64,000 bases of DNA from Saccharospirillaceae bacterium (lineage in GTDB: Bacteria; Pseudomonadota; Gammaproteobacteria; Pseudomonadales; Oceanobacteraceae): the NCBI GenBank assembly GCA_022448365.1, contig JAKVCS010000003.1, positions 1-64,000 of the forward strand, in the 5' to 3' direction. Under the pieces are notes generated by a model that searched no databases, was not told the DNA's origin, and saw only the letters and a list, made by a program, of their open reading frames with translations. The translations under genes and the position numbers were made by a program. This document shows, piece after piece, positions 55,696 through 64,000 of the stretch. Position 1 is the stretch's first letter, and every line of letters begins with the position of its first letter.

Positions 55696-56178
55696 TCAGT
55701 GAGCCATTGCTGCTTCTACAGCTGAGAAGTGTCCCAGCACTTCAGCAATCTCATGCTGAGCACTTTCCCATTCTTTATCCGTTTTAATGCCTTGTGCAGC
55801 CATTGCCTGAACGGTTGCCGGATGAACCAGCAGATCTTTTGCATGGTAACAGTTTTCATCGTCAAATTTAGGCAGTTTGCCATCGGCATGATAGCCGCTT
55901 TCAATCTCTTCCAGAGGCAGCGTTGGAATGACATCCGCAGCGTTTTTAAGCGCTGTCAGGTATTCCGTGCATTGCGGGTATTTTGCGATAAAAGCGTTCA
56001 CGATTGGCAGACTGGTGCTTACCAGCTGGGCCGACTCAGATTCGATATTGTTGCCCTTGTTTTGCAGGGTCGTTAATAGCTCTTTTGCTTGCTGTTGGTA
56101 AGTTTGTAGAGCGGTATCAGCGTGGGCTGTAACCGTCAAAGCTGCAAGCGCCGCGAAGGTGGTCAAAGTTTTTTTCAT
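55696..56178 (-). CDS. Secreted hypothetical protein (160 aa)
   Basis: A 160-aa protein with a clear signal peptide (KKTLTTFAALAALTVTAHA, cleavage before DTALQ). The mature part is helical and has two Cys (PQCTEYL and ENCYHAKDLL) that could form a disulfide, and several His. No domain is recognised. It lies convergent to cysS and is followed upstream by a 260-base AT-rich gap. Confidence 0.75.
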   Translation of the reverse strand: MKKTLTTFAALAALTVTAHADTALQTYQQQAKELLTTLQNKGNNIESESAQLVSTSLPIVNAFIAKYPQCTEYLTALKNAADVIPTLPLEEIESGYHADGKLPKFDDENCYHAKDLLVHPATVQAMAAQGIKTDKEWESAQHEIAEVLGHFSAVEAAMAH

Positions 56179-56437
56179 GGTAAATATTTGTAATTGAGAA
56201 TTAATAGCATTGGATTATGCCTTAAACCTCTCATTTGTTGCAATCGAATTACAAATGACCGCGGAATGTGGAAATTTCACCTGTTTGCAAATTGCCATTC
56301 GCTTAACAGAAATTGCATTTTGCAATCAACTAGGAACTTAAAAAACGAATAAAAACAATGGCTTAGGTTTTGGCATTGGTGTTGCTGTAAAGGTGTTGCA
56401 GACCACATCATTTTGCAAGTTGCTTGGAGCAATCGAT

Positions 56438-58588
56438 ATGTTGCGATCATTATTCACCTTGATAGTGCTAGTTGCTTTACCGCTCTCCACTCTGGGTTCG
56501 CCCTTTGAGACCTGCCCTAGTAAGGCATTTTTGTTTCAGGGGAATCCGGTAACCGTATACGGGGTCAATCTTGTCTCGGGTAGCTACAAGCCGTTGGAAG
56601 ATGACGTGGGTATGTCTGTCAACGTTAATGGTGTCGGCTTTAACGATCAGATTGATGATGACGGTACCAATCGTCGGTATATGTATGGCTTCAGTACCAC
56701 GACGCTTGAGTTTGTGCGCCTTGACAAGGATTTTCAGGCAACGGTATTGCCGATAACGAACCAACCGAGCGGATCTTTCTACGTCGGTGACGTTTACGAG
56801 AATCATTACTATATGTACCGCACCGGCAAAGGATTTTATAAGATAAATCTTGACCCGGATGCGTCTAACTACCTGGATGTGCAGACTATTATCACCAGCC
56901 CGAGCGTTCGTCTAACCGATTTTGCGTTTCACCCAAGCAACGACAAGCTCTACGGTATCGATAATAACAACGGAAAGTTGTTTGAATTTAACATCGTCAC
57001 CGGGGTGGCCACTGAACTGGGGAGCACCGGTGAGACCGGTACTTTTGGCGCTGCGTATTTTGACGTGAATGGTTATTTTTATGTGTCCCGGAACCAGGAT
57101 GGGCAAATTTACCGGGTCAATTTATCGATTGACAATCTTTCTAGTGCTTCTCCGGATTTTTCCGCCGTTAAATTTGCTGACGGACCGCTCTCCAATCAAA
57201 ACGATGGTGCCCGCTGTGCCAATGCCCCTCTGATTGATGAGGATGAAGGCGCAAGTACCATCGACTTCGGTGATGCACCTGACACCTATTCAACCTCGAT
57301 TGCAGGCAACGGTCCTCGACATGAGATCGGCAGTGGTATTTACCTTGGAACGACTGCTCCTGACGGAGAGACTGATGCGCAGAATACCTCGGACCCCTCA
57401 ACCTCGAGCGATGACGCTTCTGGCTCGGATGATGAAGACGGTTTAGGACTGGTGACCGGTCTGGTGCGCGGCCTGGATAATCTGGTCGTGGTGACTGCTT
57501 CTCAGCAAGCGTACTTACAGGCTTGGTTTGACTGGAACGGCGATGGTGATTTTGCCGATGCCGGTGAACATGTATTTGAAGACAAGCTGCTGTCAGCGGG
57601 AGCAAATACATTGGTCGTTCGTGTACCACTGGATGCGACAACTGGCTCAAGCTGGGTGCGCTTACGGTTAGGCTCGCAAACCGGGATTGATTACTTCGGT
57701 GGTGCCACCGACGGTGAAGTGGAAGACCATACCATGGAGGTAAGCGACGCGGGCGTCACCTATACCTACTACCCATCTGCCTCAGGCTGGACCACTCTGG
57801 CTTATGAGGACCTGTGGCCGCTGGAAGGTGACTACGATATGAATGATGTTGTGTTTCATTATCGCACTGTAACGGTTGAACGTGACGATAAACTGCAACG
57901 GGTGGATTTCCACGGCCAACTGGTTGCCATCGGTGCCAGTTATCACAATGGTTTTGCTATTCGGGTGCCGGGTGTTCTGGCTTCGGCGGTTGATACACAA
58001 AAAATGCGCTTCCGTTACGCCTTTGACGGCGAAGCGCAAACTGAACAGGCTAATCCGATTGAGGCGGAAAGTAGTGAACTGATCGCGGTTGTCACCAACG
58101 ACGTGTGGGATCTGGTAGACACCAGTTGTGCCTATTATCGTACCAGTGCTAATTGTACAGATGACATCCAGTTTGAGTTTGAACTGAGTCTGCCATTTAC
58201 CGAGCTGCAACCGGCTGCGGTTATGAGCACGTTGTACGATCCATTTATCTTTGCAACGCCAAATCGTTACCACGGTTCGCATTTCTCGTCCCATCCAGGT
58301 CGTGAATGGGAGATGCACTTGGCCGATGTTGCTCCGACAGAGCAGGCGGATACCAGTATCTTTAAGACCGGTGATGACACCTCTGACTCAGAGACCGAGC
58401 GCTTCTTTAAAAACAGCAACAATCTGCCATGGGCAATGGAAGTAGCCACCAGTTGGAAGCATCCTCGTACCGGTGTTGATTTGCTGAAGGCTTATCCAAA
58501 TTTCCGCAACCATATCGAATCTGGCAAAGCACAAGATCTGGACTGGTATCAGGAAGCTAACCGCGTTGAGGGGAAAGTATTTCCCTAG
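56438..58588 (+). CDS. Secreted LruC/GEVEDH-domain surface protein
   Basis: A 716-aa exported protein starting at ATG 56438 after TTGGAGC, with a signal peptide (MLRSLFTLIVLVALPLSTLG). Residues about 20-270 resemble a DUF6923-type beta-propeller-like domain (KLYGIDNNNGKLFEFNIVTG). About 285-445 carry the DFGDAPDTY...GPRHEIG opening and the closing GEVEDHTMEV of the GEVED family. About 450 to the end is an LruC (DUF4842-like) domain with YEDLWPLEGDYDMNDVVFHY and the final KAYPNF...DLDWY. Such proteins are surface or matrix components of unknown function. A lipoprotein gene follows 59 bases later. Confidence 0.85.
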   Translation: MLRSLFTLIVLVALPLSTLGSPFETCPSKAFLFQGNPVTVYGVNLVSGSYKPLEDDVGMSVNVNGVGFNDQIDDDGTNRRYMYGFSTTTLEFVRLDKDFQATVLPITNQPSGSFYVGDVYENHYYMYRTGKGFYKINLDPDASNYLDVQTIITSPSVRLTDFAFHPSNDKLYGIDNNNGKLFEFNIVTGVATELGSTGETGTFGAAYFDVNGYFYVSRNQDGQIYRVNLSIDNLSSASPDFSAVKFADGPLSNQNDGARCANAPLIDEDEGASTIDFGDAPDTYSTSIAGNGPRHEIGSGIYLGTTAPDGETDAQNTSDPSTSSDDASGSDDEDGLGLVTGLVRGLDNLVVVTASQQAYLQAWFDWNGDGDFADAGEHVFEDKLLSAGANTLVVRVPLDATTGSSWVRLRLGSQTGIDYFGGATDGEVEDHTMEVSDAGVTYTYYPSASGWTTLAYEDLWPLEGDYDMNDVVFHYRTVTVERDDKLQRVDFHGQLVAIGASYHNGFAIRVPGVLASAVDTQKMRFRYAFDGEAQTEQANPIEAESSELIAVVTNDVWDLVDTSCAYYRTSANCTDDIQFEFELSLPFTELQPAAVMSTLYDPFIFATPNRYHGSHFSSHPGREWEMHLADVAPTEQADTSIFKTGDDTSDSETERFFKNSNNLPWAMEVATSWKHPRTGVDLLKAYPNFRNHIESGKAQDLDWYQEANRVEGKVFP

Positions 58589-58647
58589 CGCGATGCAGTT
58601 TACGACAGTAACAGCAAAAGTCAGATACACACGAGCGAGATGACACT

Positions 58648-59124
58648 ATGAGCACAAAGTTGAACAGTACATTGATGATTTTACCGATTCTTGTGTCCCT
58701 TCTGTCGGGGTGTCAGAGTGGCGGTGGTGACGATACGGCTGCAACCCAGAATCCGCAAACGGATGATAGGAATCAGGACGTCGCAGAAGAAGTCAAAATG
58801 GCCGACATAGAAGCGGACGAAACACTGAAGTTTGTCTCACACCGTGAAATGACACTGGTATTGGATTTATCTGACCAGACTGAAAATCAGGCGTATCTGT
58901 CGGTTTACAGTAACTACAAAGCCGACAGCAATGCCGCGGGCGGGGGTTGGGTCATCGACTACGGCAGCCGTATTCTTGGCAGCTCACTGACCACTAAAAA
59001 CGTTGAACGAAAACTGGTGATTCCTCAACATCATGAGAAACTGCTGGTTCAGGTGTGGTACTACGATGCTTCAAAACAGCCGCTGACCTGGGAGGTTCCA
59101 GTCGGCGGGCGAGTGGCGCTGTAA
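58648..59124 (+). CDS. Small lipoprotein next to the LruC-domain gene
   Basis: A 158-aa predicted lipoprotein with signal peptide ending in the lipobox LLSGC (MSTKLNSTLMILPILVSLLS). After a Gly/Asp/Asn-rich linker, residues about 65-158 form a compact beta-rich domain (FVSHREMTLVLDLSDQ, QAYLSVYSNYK, EKLLVQVWYYDA). I do not recognise the family. Its place suggests it is co-expressed with, and perhaps anchors, the LruC-domain protein. Confidence 0.78.
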   Translation: MSTKLNSTLMILPILVSLLSGCQSGGGDDTAATQNPQTDDRNQDVAEEVKMADIEADETLKFVSHREMTLVLDLSDQTENQAYLSVYSNYKADSNAAGGGWVIDYGSRILGSSLTTKNVERKLVIPQHHEKLLVQVWYYDASKQPLTWEVPVGGRVAL

Positions 59125-59583
59125 TACATCATGTATAGGTTGATAAGCCGTTATTCGTGGGCGAACGGATCACGGCTTATCAACGTAACTCAATCATTTT
59201 TCACCGTTAATAAGACCATTCGTCAGTACCTTTCACAACCCATCCGCATGCTCTTCGATAAATCTCCCCAACAGGTCTTTTCTTCTTACCTGTGAAATAG
59301 TCCCACGCTCGACTGCCTGTTTAATGTTAATTGCGTGCTTAGAGATATTTAATCCCTGTGCACCAAATCTGATATATGAATGTGGGTAGTTAAGTCACTT
59401 TTCAAATCGCTTTGCAAAACGCGAATCGATAAGTATTCCCGGTTATACAAAATGCTAAAAGGCGTGCGTGATTTTCTATAAAAGGCTTTTAAAACAGTAA
59501 TTTAGCTGAGAATGGTGAAGCTGGCCCGCTAATCGCTAAAGAGATCAGACAAGTGAAGAAAGTTGAAATCCTAAGGTGATGTT
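59125..59583. other. Gap between the lipoprotein gene and glmS
   Basis: About 460 bases without a convincing gene. An 11-bp inverted repeat, TTGATAAGCCG (59140-59150) with CGGCTTATCAA (59173-59183), could be a terminator or mRNA structure, but no T-run follows directly. A minus-strand frame at 59233-59394 (containing GLNISKHAINIKQAVERG) has no start codon and may be a gene fragment. An AAGGTGA site precedes the glmS ATG. Confidence 0.5.
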
Positions 59584-61395
59584 ATGTGCGGAATATTTGG
59601 AGTCGTAAATGACCAGCAGGCAGCGCAAACACTGATCAATGGACTAAGGGCGCTGGAGTATCGGGGTTACGATTCCGCCGGTATCGCTACCATTAAAGAC
59701 AATGTGATTGATGTGTGTCGTGCCAATGGCAAGTTGAATAACCTCGAGACTGCGCTGAAGAATCATCCCCTTACCGGGGATACCGGCATTGCCCACACGC
59801 GCTGGGCAACCCATGGCAAGCCAACAGTTATCAATGCCCACCCTCATATGACCGACGATGTGGCTCTGGTTCATAACGGCATTATCGAAAACTATCAGGA
59901 GCTTCGTGTTGAGTTGGAGGCCAGGGGCCATGTATTCACCAGCGATACCGACAGTGAGGTTTTACCACTGCTGATCAGTGATTACCTGGCCAAGGGTTAC
60001 AAACCACTGATTGCTACCAAGCGGGCATTAAGCCGTGTACGCGGCACCTACGCCATCGGTGCCTTATTTAACGGTAAAGATGGTCAGATTATTGCCGCCC
60101 GGCGAGGAAGCCCGCTGGTGGTTGGTTTTAACAACCAATCTGCGTTTATTGCGTCGGATGCAGTCGCAGCAAGCCTGATGGCCGATGAGGTGATCTACCT
60201 TGAAGAAGGCGATCTGGCACTTGTCGAAGCGGGTGATATTTACATCTTTGATAAACACATGGATGTGGTGAACCGCCCACGTAAGCGCATCGAGCATTCT
60301 ACGGAAGGAGTGACGAAAGAAGGGCACGACCACTTCATGCACAAAGAAATCCACGAACAAACAACGGCCGTACAGCGTACCCTGGATGGTTTAAACCAAC
60401 TCAGCTTATCGGTCGCGGCGGAAATGAACTTTGCTGATATAGACCGCCTTCATATCATTGCCTGTGGCACTAGTTATTACGCCGCGATGGTCGCTAAATA
60501 CTGGTTTGAGAAACTCGCCAGATTGCCGGTTGAAGTCGACCTCGCGTCCGAGTTCCGTTACCGGGAACCGCCGTTAATTGGCAAGGGAGGCTGCCTGTTT
60601 GTCTCCCAAAGCGGAGAAACCGCCGATACCCTGGCCGCGTTGCGCTACGCCAAAGAGCAAAATCAGTACTGTTTATCCATTGTTAACGTACCGGACAGCT
60701 CAATCGCGCGTGAATCTGACTTTGTTTATCGCACATTATGCGGGCCAGAAATTGGTGTGGCTTCAACCAAAGCCTTTACTTCGCAATTAACCGTTCTGAT
60801 TCGACTGGCCGTCGATGCAGCGAGGCAGCGTTTCGCCCAGCAAGAAACCGAATTAAATATTCTGATGTCGACCCTGGGTGAGGTGCCTCAGTACATAGCG
60901 ACAGCGTTACAACATGAAGCGGCGATTCAACAGGTTGTGCGGATTTTCGATAAAGCGACCAGTGCCATATTCCTTGGGCGGGGGCAGTGTTATCCGATTG
61001 CTCTGGAAGGGGCTCTTAAGCTTAAAGAAGTCTCCTACATACACGCAGAGGGCTATGCAGCCGGTGAGCTGAAGCACGGTCCAATAGCGCTGATCGATCG
61101 GGATATGCCGGTTGTGGTGCTGGCACCGTTTGATGCCTTGTTTGAAAAGACCATTTCAAATTTGCAAGAGGTCAGAGCCCGGGGGGCTAAGGTCATCCTG
61201 ATCAGCGATCGGCGTGGGATCACCGCTTGTGGCGATAAGACCGATGCCGCGATTGAGATGCCCACTGCGCCTGTCGCACTGCACCCGATTCTGTATTCGA
61301 TACCGGTTCAGTTATTGGCCTACCACACGGCACTGATGCGGGAAACGGATGTTGATCAACCACGTAATCTGGCCAAGTCAGTAACGGTTGAATAA
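59584..61395 (+). CDS. glmS: Glutamine--fructose-6-phosphate aminotransferase (isomerizing)
   Basis: GlmS makes glucosamine-6-phosphate, the entry to UDP-GlcNAc. The 603-aa length fits E. coli GlmS (609). The N-terminal class II glutaminase starts with Cys2 (MCGIFGVV), followed by RALEYRGYDSAG and THGKPTVINAHPH; two SIS domains follow (CGTSYYAAMVAK, FVSQSGETADTL, STKAFTSQL) and the end LAKSVTVE is canonical. Unlike the usual glmU-glmS arrangement, it sits before an acyltransferase and a glycosyltransferase gene, so it could be a second copy serving a polysaccharide cluster. Confidence 0.95.
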   Translation: MCGIFGVVNDQQAAQTLINGLRALEYRGYDSAGIATIKDNVIDVCRANGKLNNLETALKNHPLTGDTGIAHTRWATHGKPTVINAHPHMTDDVALVHNGIIENYQELRVELEARGHVFTSDTDSEVLPLLISDYLAKGYKPLIATKRALSRVRGTYAIGALFNGKDGQIIAARRGSPLVVGFNNQSAFIASDAVAASLMADEVIYLEEGDLALVEAGDIYIFDKHMDVVNRPRKRIEHSTEGVTKEGHDHFMHKEIHEQTTAVQRTLDGLNQLSLSVAAEMNFADIDRLHIIACGTSYYAAMVAKYWFEKLARLPVEVDLASEFRYREPPLIGKGGCLFVSQSGETADTLAALRYAKEQNQYCLSIVNVPDSSIARESDFVYRTLCGPEIGVASTKAFTSQLTVLIRLAVDAARQRFAQQETELNILMSTLGEVPQYIATALQHEAAIQQVVRIFDKATSAIFLGRGQCYPIALEGALKLKEVSYIHAEGYAAGELKHGPIALIDRDMPVVVLAPFDALFEKTISNLQEVRARGAKVILISDRRGITACGDKTDAAIEMPTAPVALHPILYSIPVQLLAYHTALMRETDVDQPRNLAKSVTVE

Positions 61396-61421
61396 TGACC
61401 CTGATAATAAGGAGTGCGCAG

Positions 61422-62120
61422 ATGCAAGCGGTCAAACACTGGTTAAAAACGTCCGATTCTCGCCTGGCGAAAGTTTGTTTCGATGTTATTAACAGTATTC
61501 GGTTTTTCCAGGTTCCGACGATTTCAATGATCCATAAGCCGCTGTACTGGCTGCACAATCAATGCGTGACAGGCTGGGCTAACCTGACGCGCATTCTTTA
61601 TTGGACTCCTCTGTTTAAAAGTCGTCTGACTCAATGCGGCAGCCGCTTTTATTTATACAGCGGCATGCCACAGGTGTTAGGCAATTTATCCATTGAAATC
61701 GGCAACAATACCCGGATGTCCGGTATCACGACGTTATGCGGTCGAAGCAGTGCGGTACAAACACCGCAACTGAAAATTGGCAGTAACGTGGATGTCGGCT
61801 GGCAAAACACCATTGCAGTGGGAACCCGGGTAGTTCTCGGCGATAACGTGCGGCTGGCGGGTAAGGTATTCCTGGCCGGATTTCCCGGCCATCCGCTCGA
61901 TCCGGTGGCAAGAGCCCAGGGTATGCCGGAAACCGATGACCAGGTCGGTGATATTGTGCTTGAGCAGGATGTCTGGCTCGCCACTGGAGTCACTGTGATG
62001 GCTGGAGTAACCATAGGGCAGGGTACCGTAGTCGCAGCGGGAAGCGTTGTGACCCGCAGTCTGCCCTCGGGTGTTCTGGCTGGTGGAGTCCCTGCCAAAG
62101 TCATTAAAGCGCTGAACTGA
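61422..62120 (+). CDS. Left-handed beta-helix (hexapeptide) acyltransferase
   Basis: A 232-aa enzyme. From about residue 75 the sequence shows hexapeptide repeats of a left-handed beta-helix (GNNTRMSGITTLCG, GDNVRLAGKVFLAG, VTVMAGVTIGQGTVVAAGSVV) ending with the acetyltransferase closing segment GVLAGGVPAKVIKAL. The N-terminal 75 residues are hydrophobic and basic and may bind membrane. ATG 61422 is favoured by AAGGAG six bases before it; ATG 61395 overlaps the glmS stop and is an alternative. It probably O-acylates a surface sugar. Confidence 0.88.
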   Translation: MQAVKHWLKTSDSRLAKVCFDVINSIRFFQVPTISMIHKPLYWLHNQCVTGWANLTRILYWTPLFKSRLTQCGSRFYLYSGMPQVLGNLSIEIGNNTRMSGITTLCGRSSAVQTPQLKIGSNVDVGWQNTIAVGTRVVLGDNVRLAGKVFLAGFPGHPLDPVARAQGMPETDDQVGDIVLEQDVWLATGVTVMAGVTIGQGTVVAAGSVVTRSLPSGVLAGGVPAKVIKALN

Positions 62121-62141
62121 TCAGACCAAACGGAGCTCGTT

Positions 62142-63473
62142 ATGACCCAGCCAGAAACCGATGAAAATAAAACAATGTCAGCGGATACTCCGATGGTGAT
62201 TTTCGGTGAAGACTGGGGAGGACATCCCAGCAGCACCCAACACCTTGCCCGTGAGCTTTCTAAATTTCACGAAATTACCTGGGTAAATTCAATTGGTATG
62301 CGTTCGCCGAAATTATCCGTCGACGATTTCACCAGGGTTGTGGCCAAGGGCTGGCGAATGATTAAACCAAGTCCGAAGTTCACACCGGAGGAAGCCAATC
62401 ATCAGAATCCGTTAAATAAAAAATCTCCCACCGATTGGCAACCAACGGTCGTTGACCCTGTGGCGATACCGTTCCATGGCAATAAAGGTGTGCGTTGGCT
62501 GAATGAAAAACTGATCAAACAAAGACTCTACAGCGCGCAGAATAGTCTGGCGCAACAAAAACCGATTTTATGGTTGTCGCTACCAAGTGCGGTGCCGTTA
62601 TTGGGGCAGGTAAATGAATGTTTCACGATTTATTATTGTGGCGATGACTTCTCCGCGCTCGAGGGCGTTGACCACGATGTGATTGGAAAGCTCGAGAAAG
62701 AACTGGTGGAAAAGGCAGACCTGATTCTCGCGGCGAGCGAAACGCTGCTGAATAAATTTCCCCAAGAGAAAACGCTGTTTATTCCCCATGGTGTGGCGGA
62801 TTACTTCTTTGAAGCACCCGGCAAACGTCCGGACGATTTACCCGACGGTCCGGTGGCGGGTTTTTATGGCAGCATCAGCAGCTGGCTTGATCAGGAAATG
62901 TTGCTGGCAACGGCCCAAAACCTGCCGCACTGGAACTTCGTATTGATCGGGCAGGTGCGGTGTGATGTCAGTCGATTGCGGTCGGCACCGAATATTCATT
63001 TCCTCGGAGAAAAAACGCATCAACAACTGCCGGATTATGTTCACCACTGGCAGGTTTCGTTATTACCCTTTAAAGATAATGCCCAGATACAGGCCTGCAA
63101 TCCGCTAAAACTGCGTGAATACATGGCGGTTGGTAAGCCAATTGTGGCCACTGATTTTCCGGCCTTAGAGCCTTACCGGAAATGGATCAAAGTAAGTTCG
63201 CCATCTGACACGGATGGATTCTCAGAATTAATTCAGCAAGCAGCCGCAGATATTCTGCTGGTGGATCAGCTGGTGTTGGACAAGGCGGGGTTAAATCTGT
63301 TTGATGTCATAACAGACTGGAGCGATATTCAGCGCATGCAAAGTCACAGTTGTCGGCGTAAAGAGCAAGTGACCGATCAAAGTTGGCGCGCTCGGGCATT
63401 GCTGGTGGAGCACGAAATTTTGCGTCGCTTGTATGGCGTTGAGTCTGGAGGTGATGCGTGCGCAATCGTCTGA
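62142..63473 (+). CDS. Glycosyltransferase (GT-B, GT1/GT4-like)
   Basis: A 443-aa protein with two Rossmann halves. The N-terminal half has the acceptor-side GEDWGGHPSSTQHLAREL, and the C-terminal half has VAGFYGSISSWLDQE, FVLIGQV and the nucleotide-sugar binding region LKLREYMAVGKPIVATDFP with the family Glu. It is cytosolic without membrane segments. It probably adds a sugar to a lipid-linked glycan in the same cluster as glmS and the acyltransferase. Donor and acceptor are unknown. Confidence 0.88.
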   Translation: MTQPETDENKTMSADTPMVIFGEDWGGHPSSTQHLARELSKFHEITWVNSIGMRSPKLSVDDFTRVVAKGWRMIKPSPKFTPEEANHQNPLNKKSPTDWQPTVVDPVAIPFHGNKGVRWLNEKLIKQRLYSAQNSLAQQKPILWLSLPSAVPLLGQVNECFTIYYCGDDFSALEGVDHDVIGKLEKELVEKADLILAASETLLNKFPQEKTLFIPHGVADYFFEAPGKRPDDLPDGPVAGFYGSISSWLDQEMLLATAQNLPHWNFVLIGQVRCDVSRLRSAPNIHFLGEKTHQQLPDYVHHWQVSLLPFKDNAQIQACNPLKLREYMAVGKPIVATDFPALEPYRKWIKVSSPSDTDGFSELIQQAAADILLVDQLVLDKAGLNLFDVITDWSDIQRMQSHSCRRKEQVTDQSWRARALLVEHEILRRLYGVESGGDACAIV

Positions 63474-64000
63474 CTCATCTCATACCGCTCGAATCATTAT
63501 ACCGTTATCTATATTCCTTGCTGGTCTGTCTCATATCATTAAACATCGCTCACGCTGGGGAGGTTGATTACCCCTTACTGACTGATGAACAAGATTTACC
63601 GTGGTCACAATACTTTGACAAAGAGCGGCAAATCGATGCGTCAATGACGCTCAATATCTCGGGTGTTAATCCAAACCAGAAAGCGGTATTGGTCGTCCTG
63701 CGACTGGATGACGCGAACAGTTCTGATTATTACTCCCGGGTTAATATTGAACGCCAGATTGCTCCGGGTCCTTTTTCTCTGGACTTTAACTTAAAGGGAA
63801 TGCGCCGCAGTGATGGTGAATTGCCGGATCTCACGACGTTAAAGAAAGTCACCTTATTTTATGGCCGAAAGTTAGACAGAAAAACAAAGGATGTGCAGTT
63901 AACATCAGTCTCTATCACCAAGGCTGAACTCATGCCGGGTAGCATAATGTTGGCGGAAAAAACCGATGCGACCAGCGCAGTGAATGACACTGGCGCGCTG
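63458..64000 (+). CDS. Exported protein of unknown function, partial (runs off the window)
   Basis: A reading frame open from GTG 63458 to the end of the window (181 codons so far). The GTG is preceded by GGAGG at 63447-63451, and it overlaps the glycosyltransferase end by 16 bases. A signal peptide is visible (LYSLLVCLISLNIAHA, cleavage before GEVDYP). The following part is beta-rich (QIDASMTLNISGVNPN, AVLVVLRLDD, TTLKKVTLFYGRK). I do not recognise a family. By position it belongs to the polysaccharide cluster. Confidence 0.75.
   Translation, partial: MRNRLTHLIPLESLYRYLYSLLVCLISLNIAHAGEVDYPLLTDEQDLPWSQYFDKERQIDASMTLNISGVNPNQKAVLVVLRLDDANSSDYYSRVNIERQIAPGPFSLDFNLKGMRRSDGELPDLTTLKKVTLFYGRKLDRKTKDVQLTSVSITKAELMPGSIMLAEKTDATSAVNDTGAL

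Overview
The window reads as chromosomal DNA of a marine-type gammaproteobacterium, most likely an Oceanospirillales/Oceanospirillaceae relative, with gene order close to Pseudomonas in several blocks (lolC-lolD-DUF2062-comEC-exbB-exbD-lpxK-ycaR-ptp-murB; lpxH-ppiB-glnS-cysS; long-form queF; a CyaB-type adenylate cyclase). This placement is an inference from gene content and synteny; no 16S gene is present. Most of the window is compact housekeeping DNA with good ribosome binding sites and clear rho-independent terminators.

Layout. 1-5500: tRNA-Gly, a PA2817-like gene, a two-gene ABC-2 exporter, queF, a membrane adenylate cyclase, a nitroreductase and tRNA-Ser(GGA). 5507-8915: a decayed accessory island beginning at the tRNA-Ser 3' end. 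It holds a possible integrase tail, a LexA-box-driven umuD with a frameshift, a stub of umuC fused to a HINT-domain polymorphic toxin tail, an intact candidate immunity gene, about 1.2 kb of unreadable DNA, and an integrase fragment with two catalytic residues mutated. 8986-15115: a CZB chemoreceptor, gltX, tRNA-Ala and tRNA-Glu, then kdsC, a nucleotide-sugar epimerase and kdsB (Kdo and surface-sugar supply), and a DUF3429 membrane protein. 15135-20452: GNAT, roxA/ycfD and purB on the minus strand, dedA, and a fused PTPS-family protein. 20644-32189: two giant paralogous lipoproteins flanking a nucleoside-recognition membrane protein, a small protein and malate synthase G; the second lipoprotein is translationally coupled to a predicted outer-membrane beta-barrel protein. 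32279-39844: gspA-gspB, dinG, an alpha/beta hydrolase with a PilZ-like tail, a secreted hypothetical and an agmatine deiminase-family enzyme.

40007-50761 is an envelope-biogenesis block: LolCD lipoprotein release, ComEC DNA uptake, ExbBD energy coupling, MsbA and LpxK for lipid A, YcaR, a low-molecular-weight phosphatase and MurB. Compared with the Pseudomonas order, lolE and kdsB are missing from this block; kdsB lies near 13.8 kb beside kdsC. 50835-55604: lpxH, ppiB, glnS, cysS. 55696-64000: a secreted hypothetical, a GEVEDH/LruC surface protein with a partner lipoprotein, then glmS, a hexapeptide acyltransferase, a glycosyltransferase and a truncated exported protein, which together look like the start of a surface-polysaccharide cluster.

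The most unusual content is the layered decay at the tRNA-Ser island (an SOS mutagenesis operon overwritten by a toxin-immunity cassette) and the giant lipoprotein pair with its coupled barrel, whose function I cannot name.
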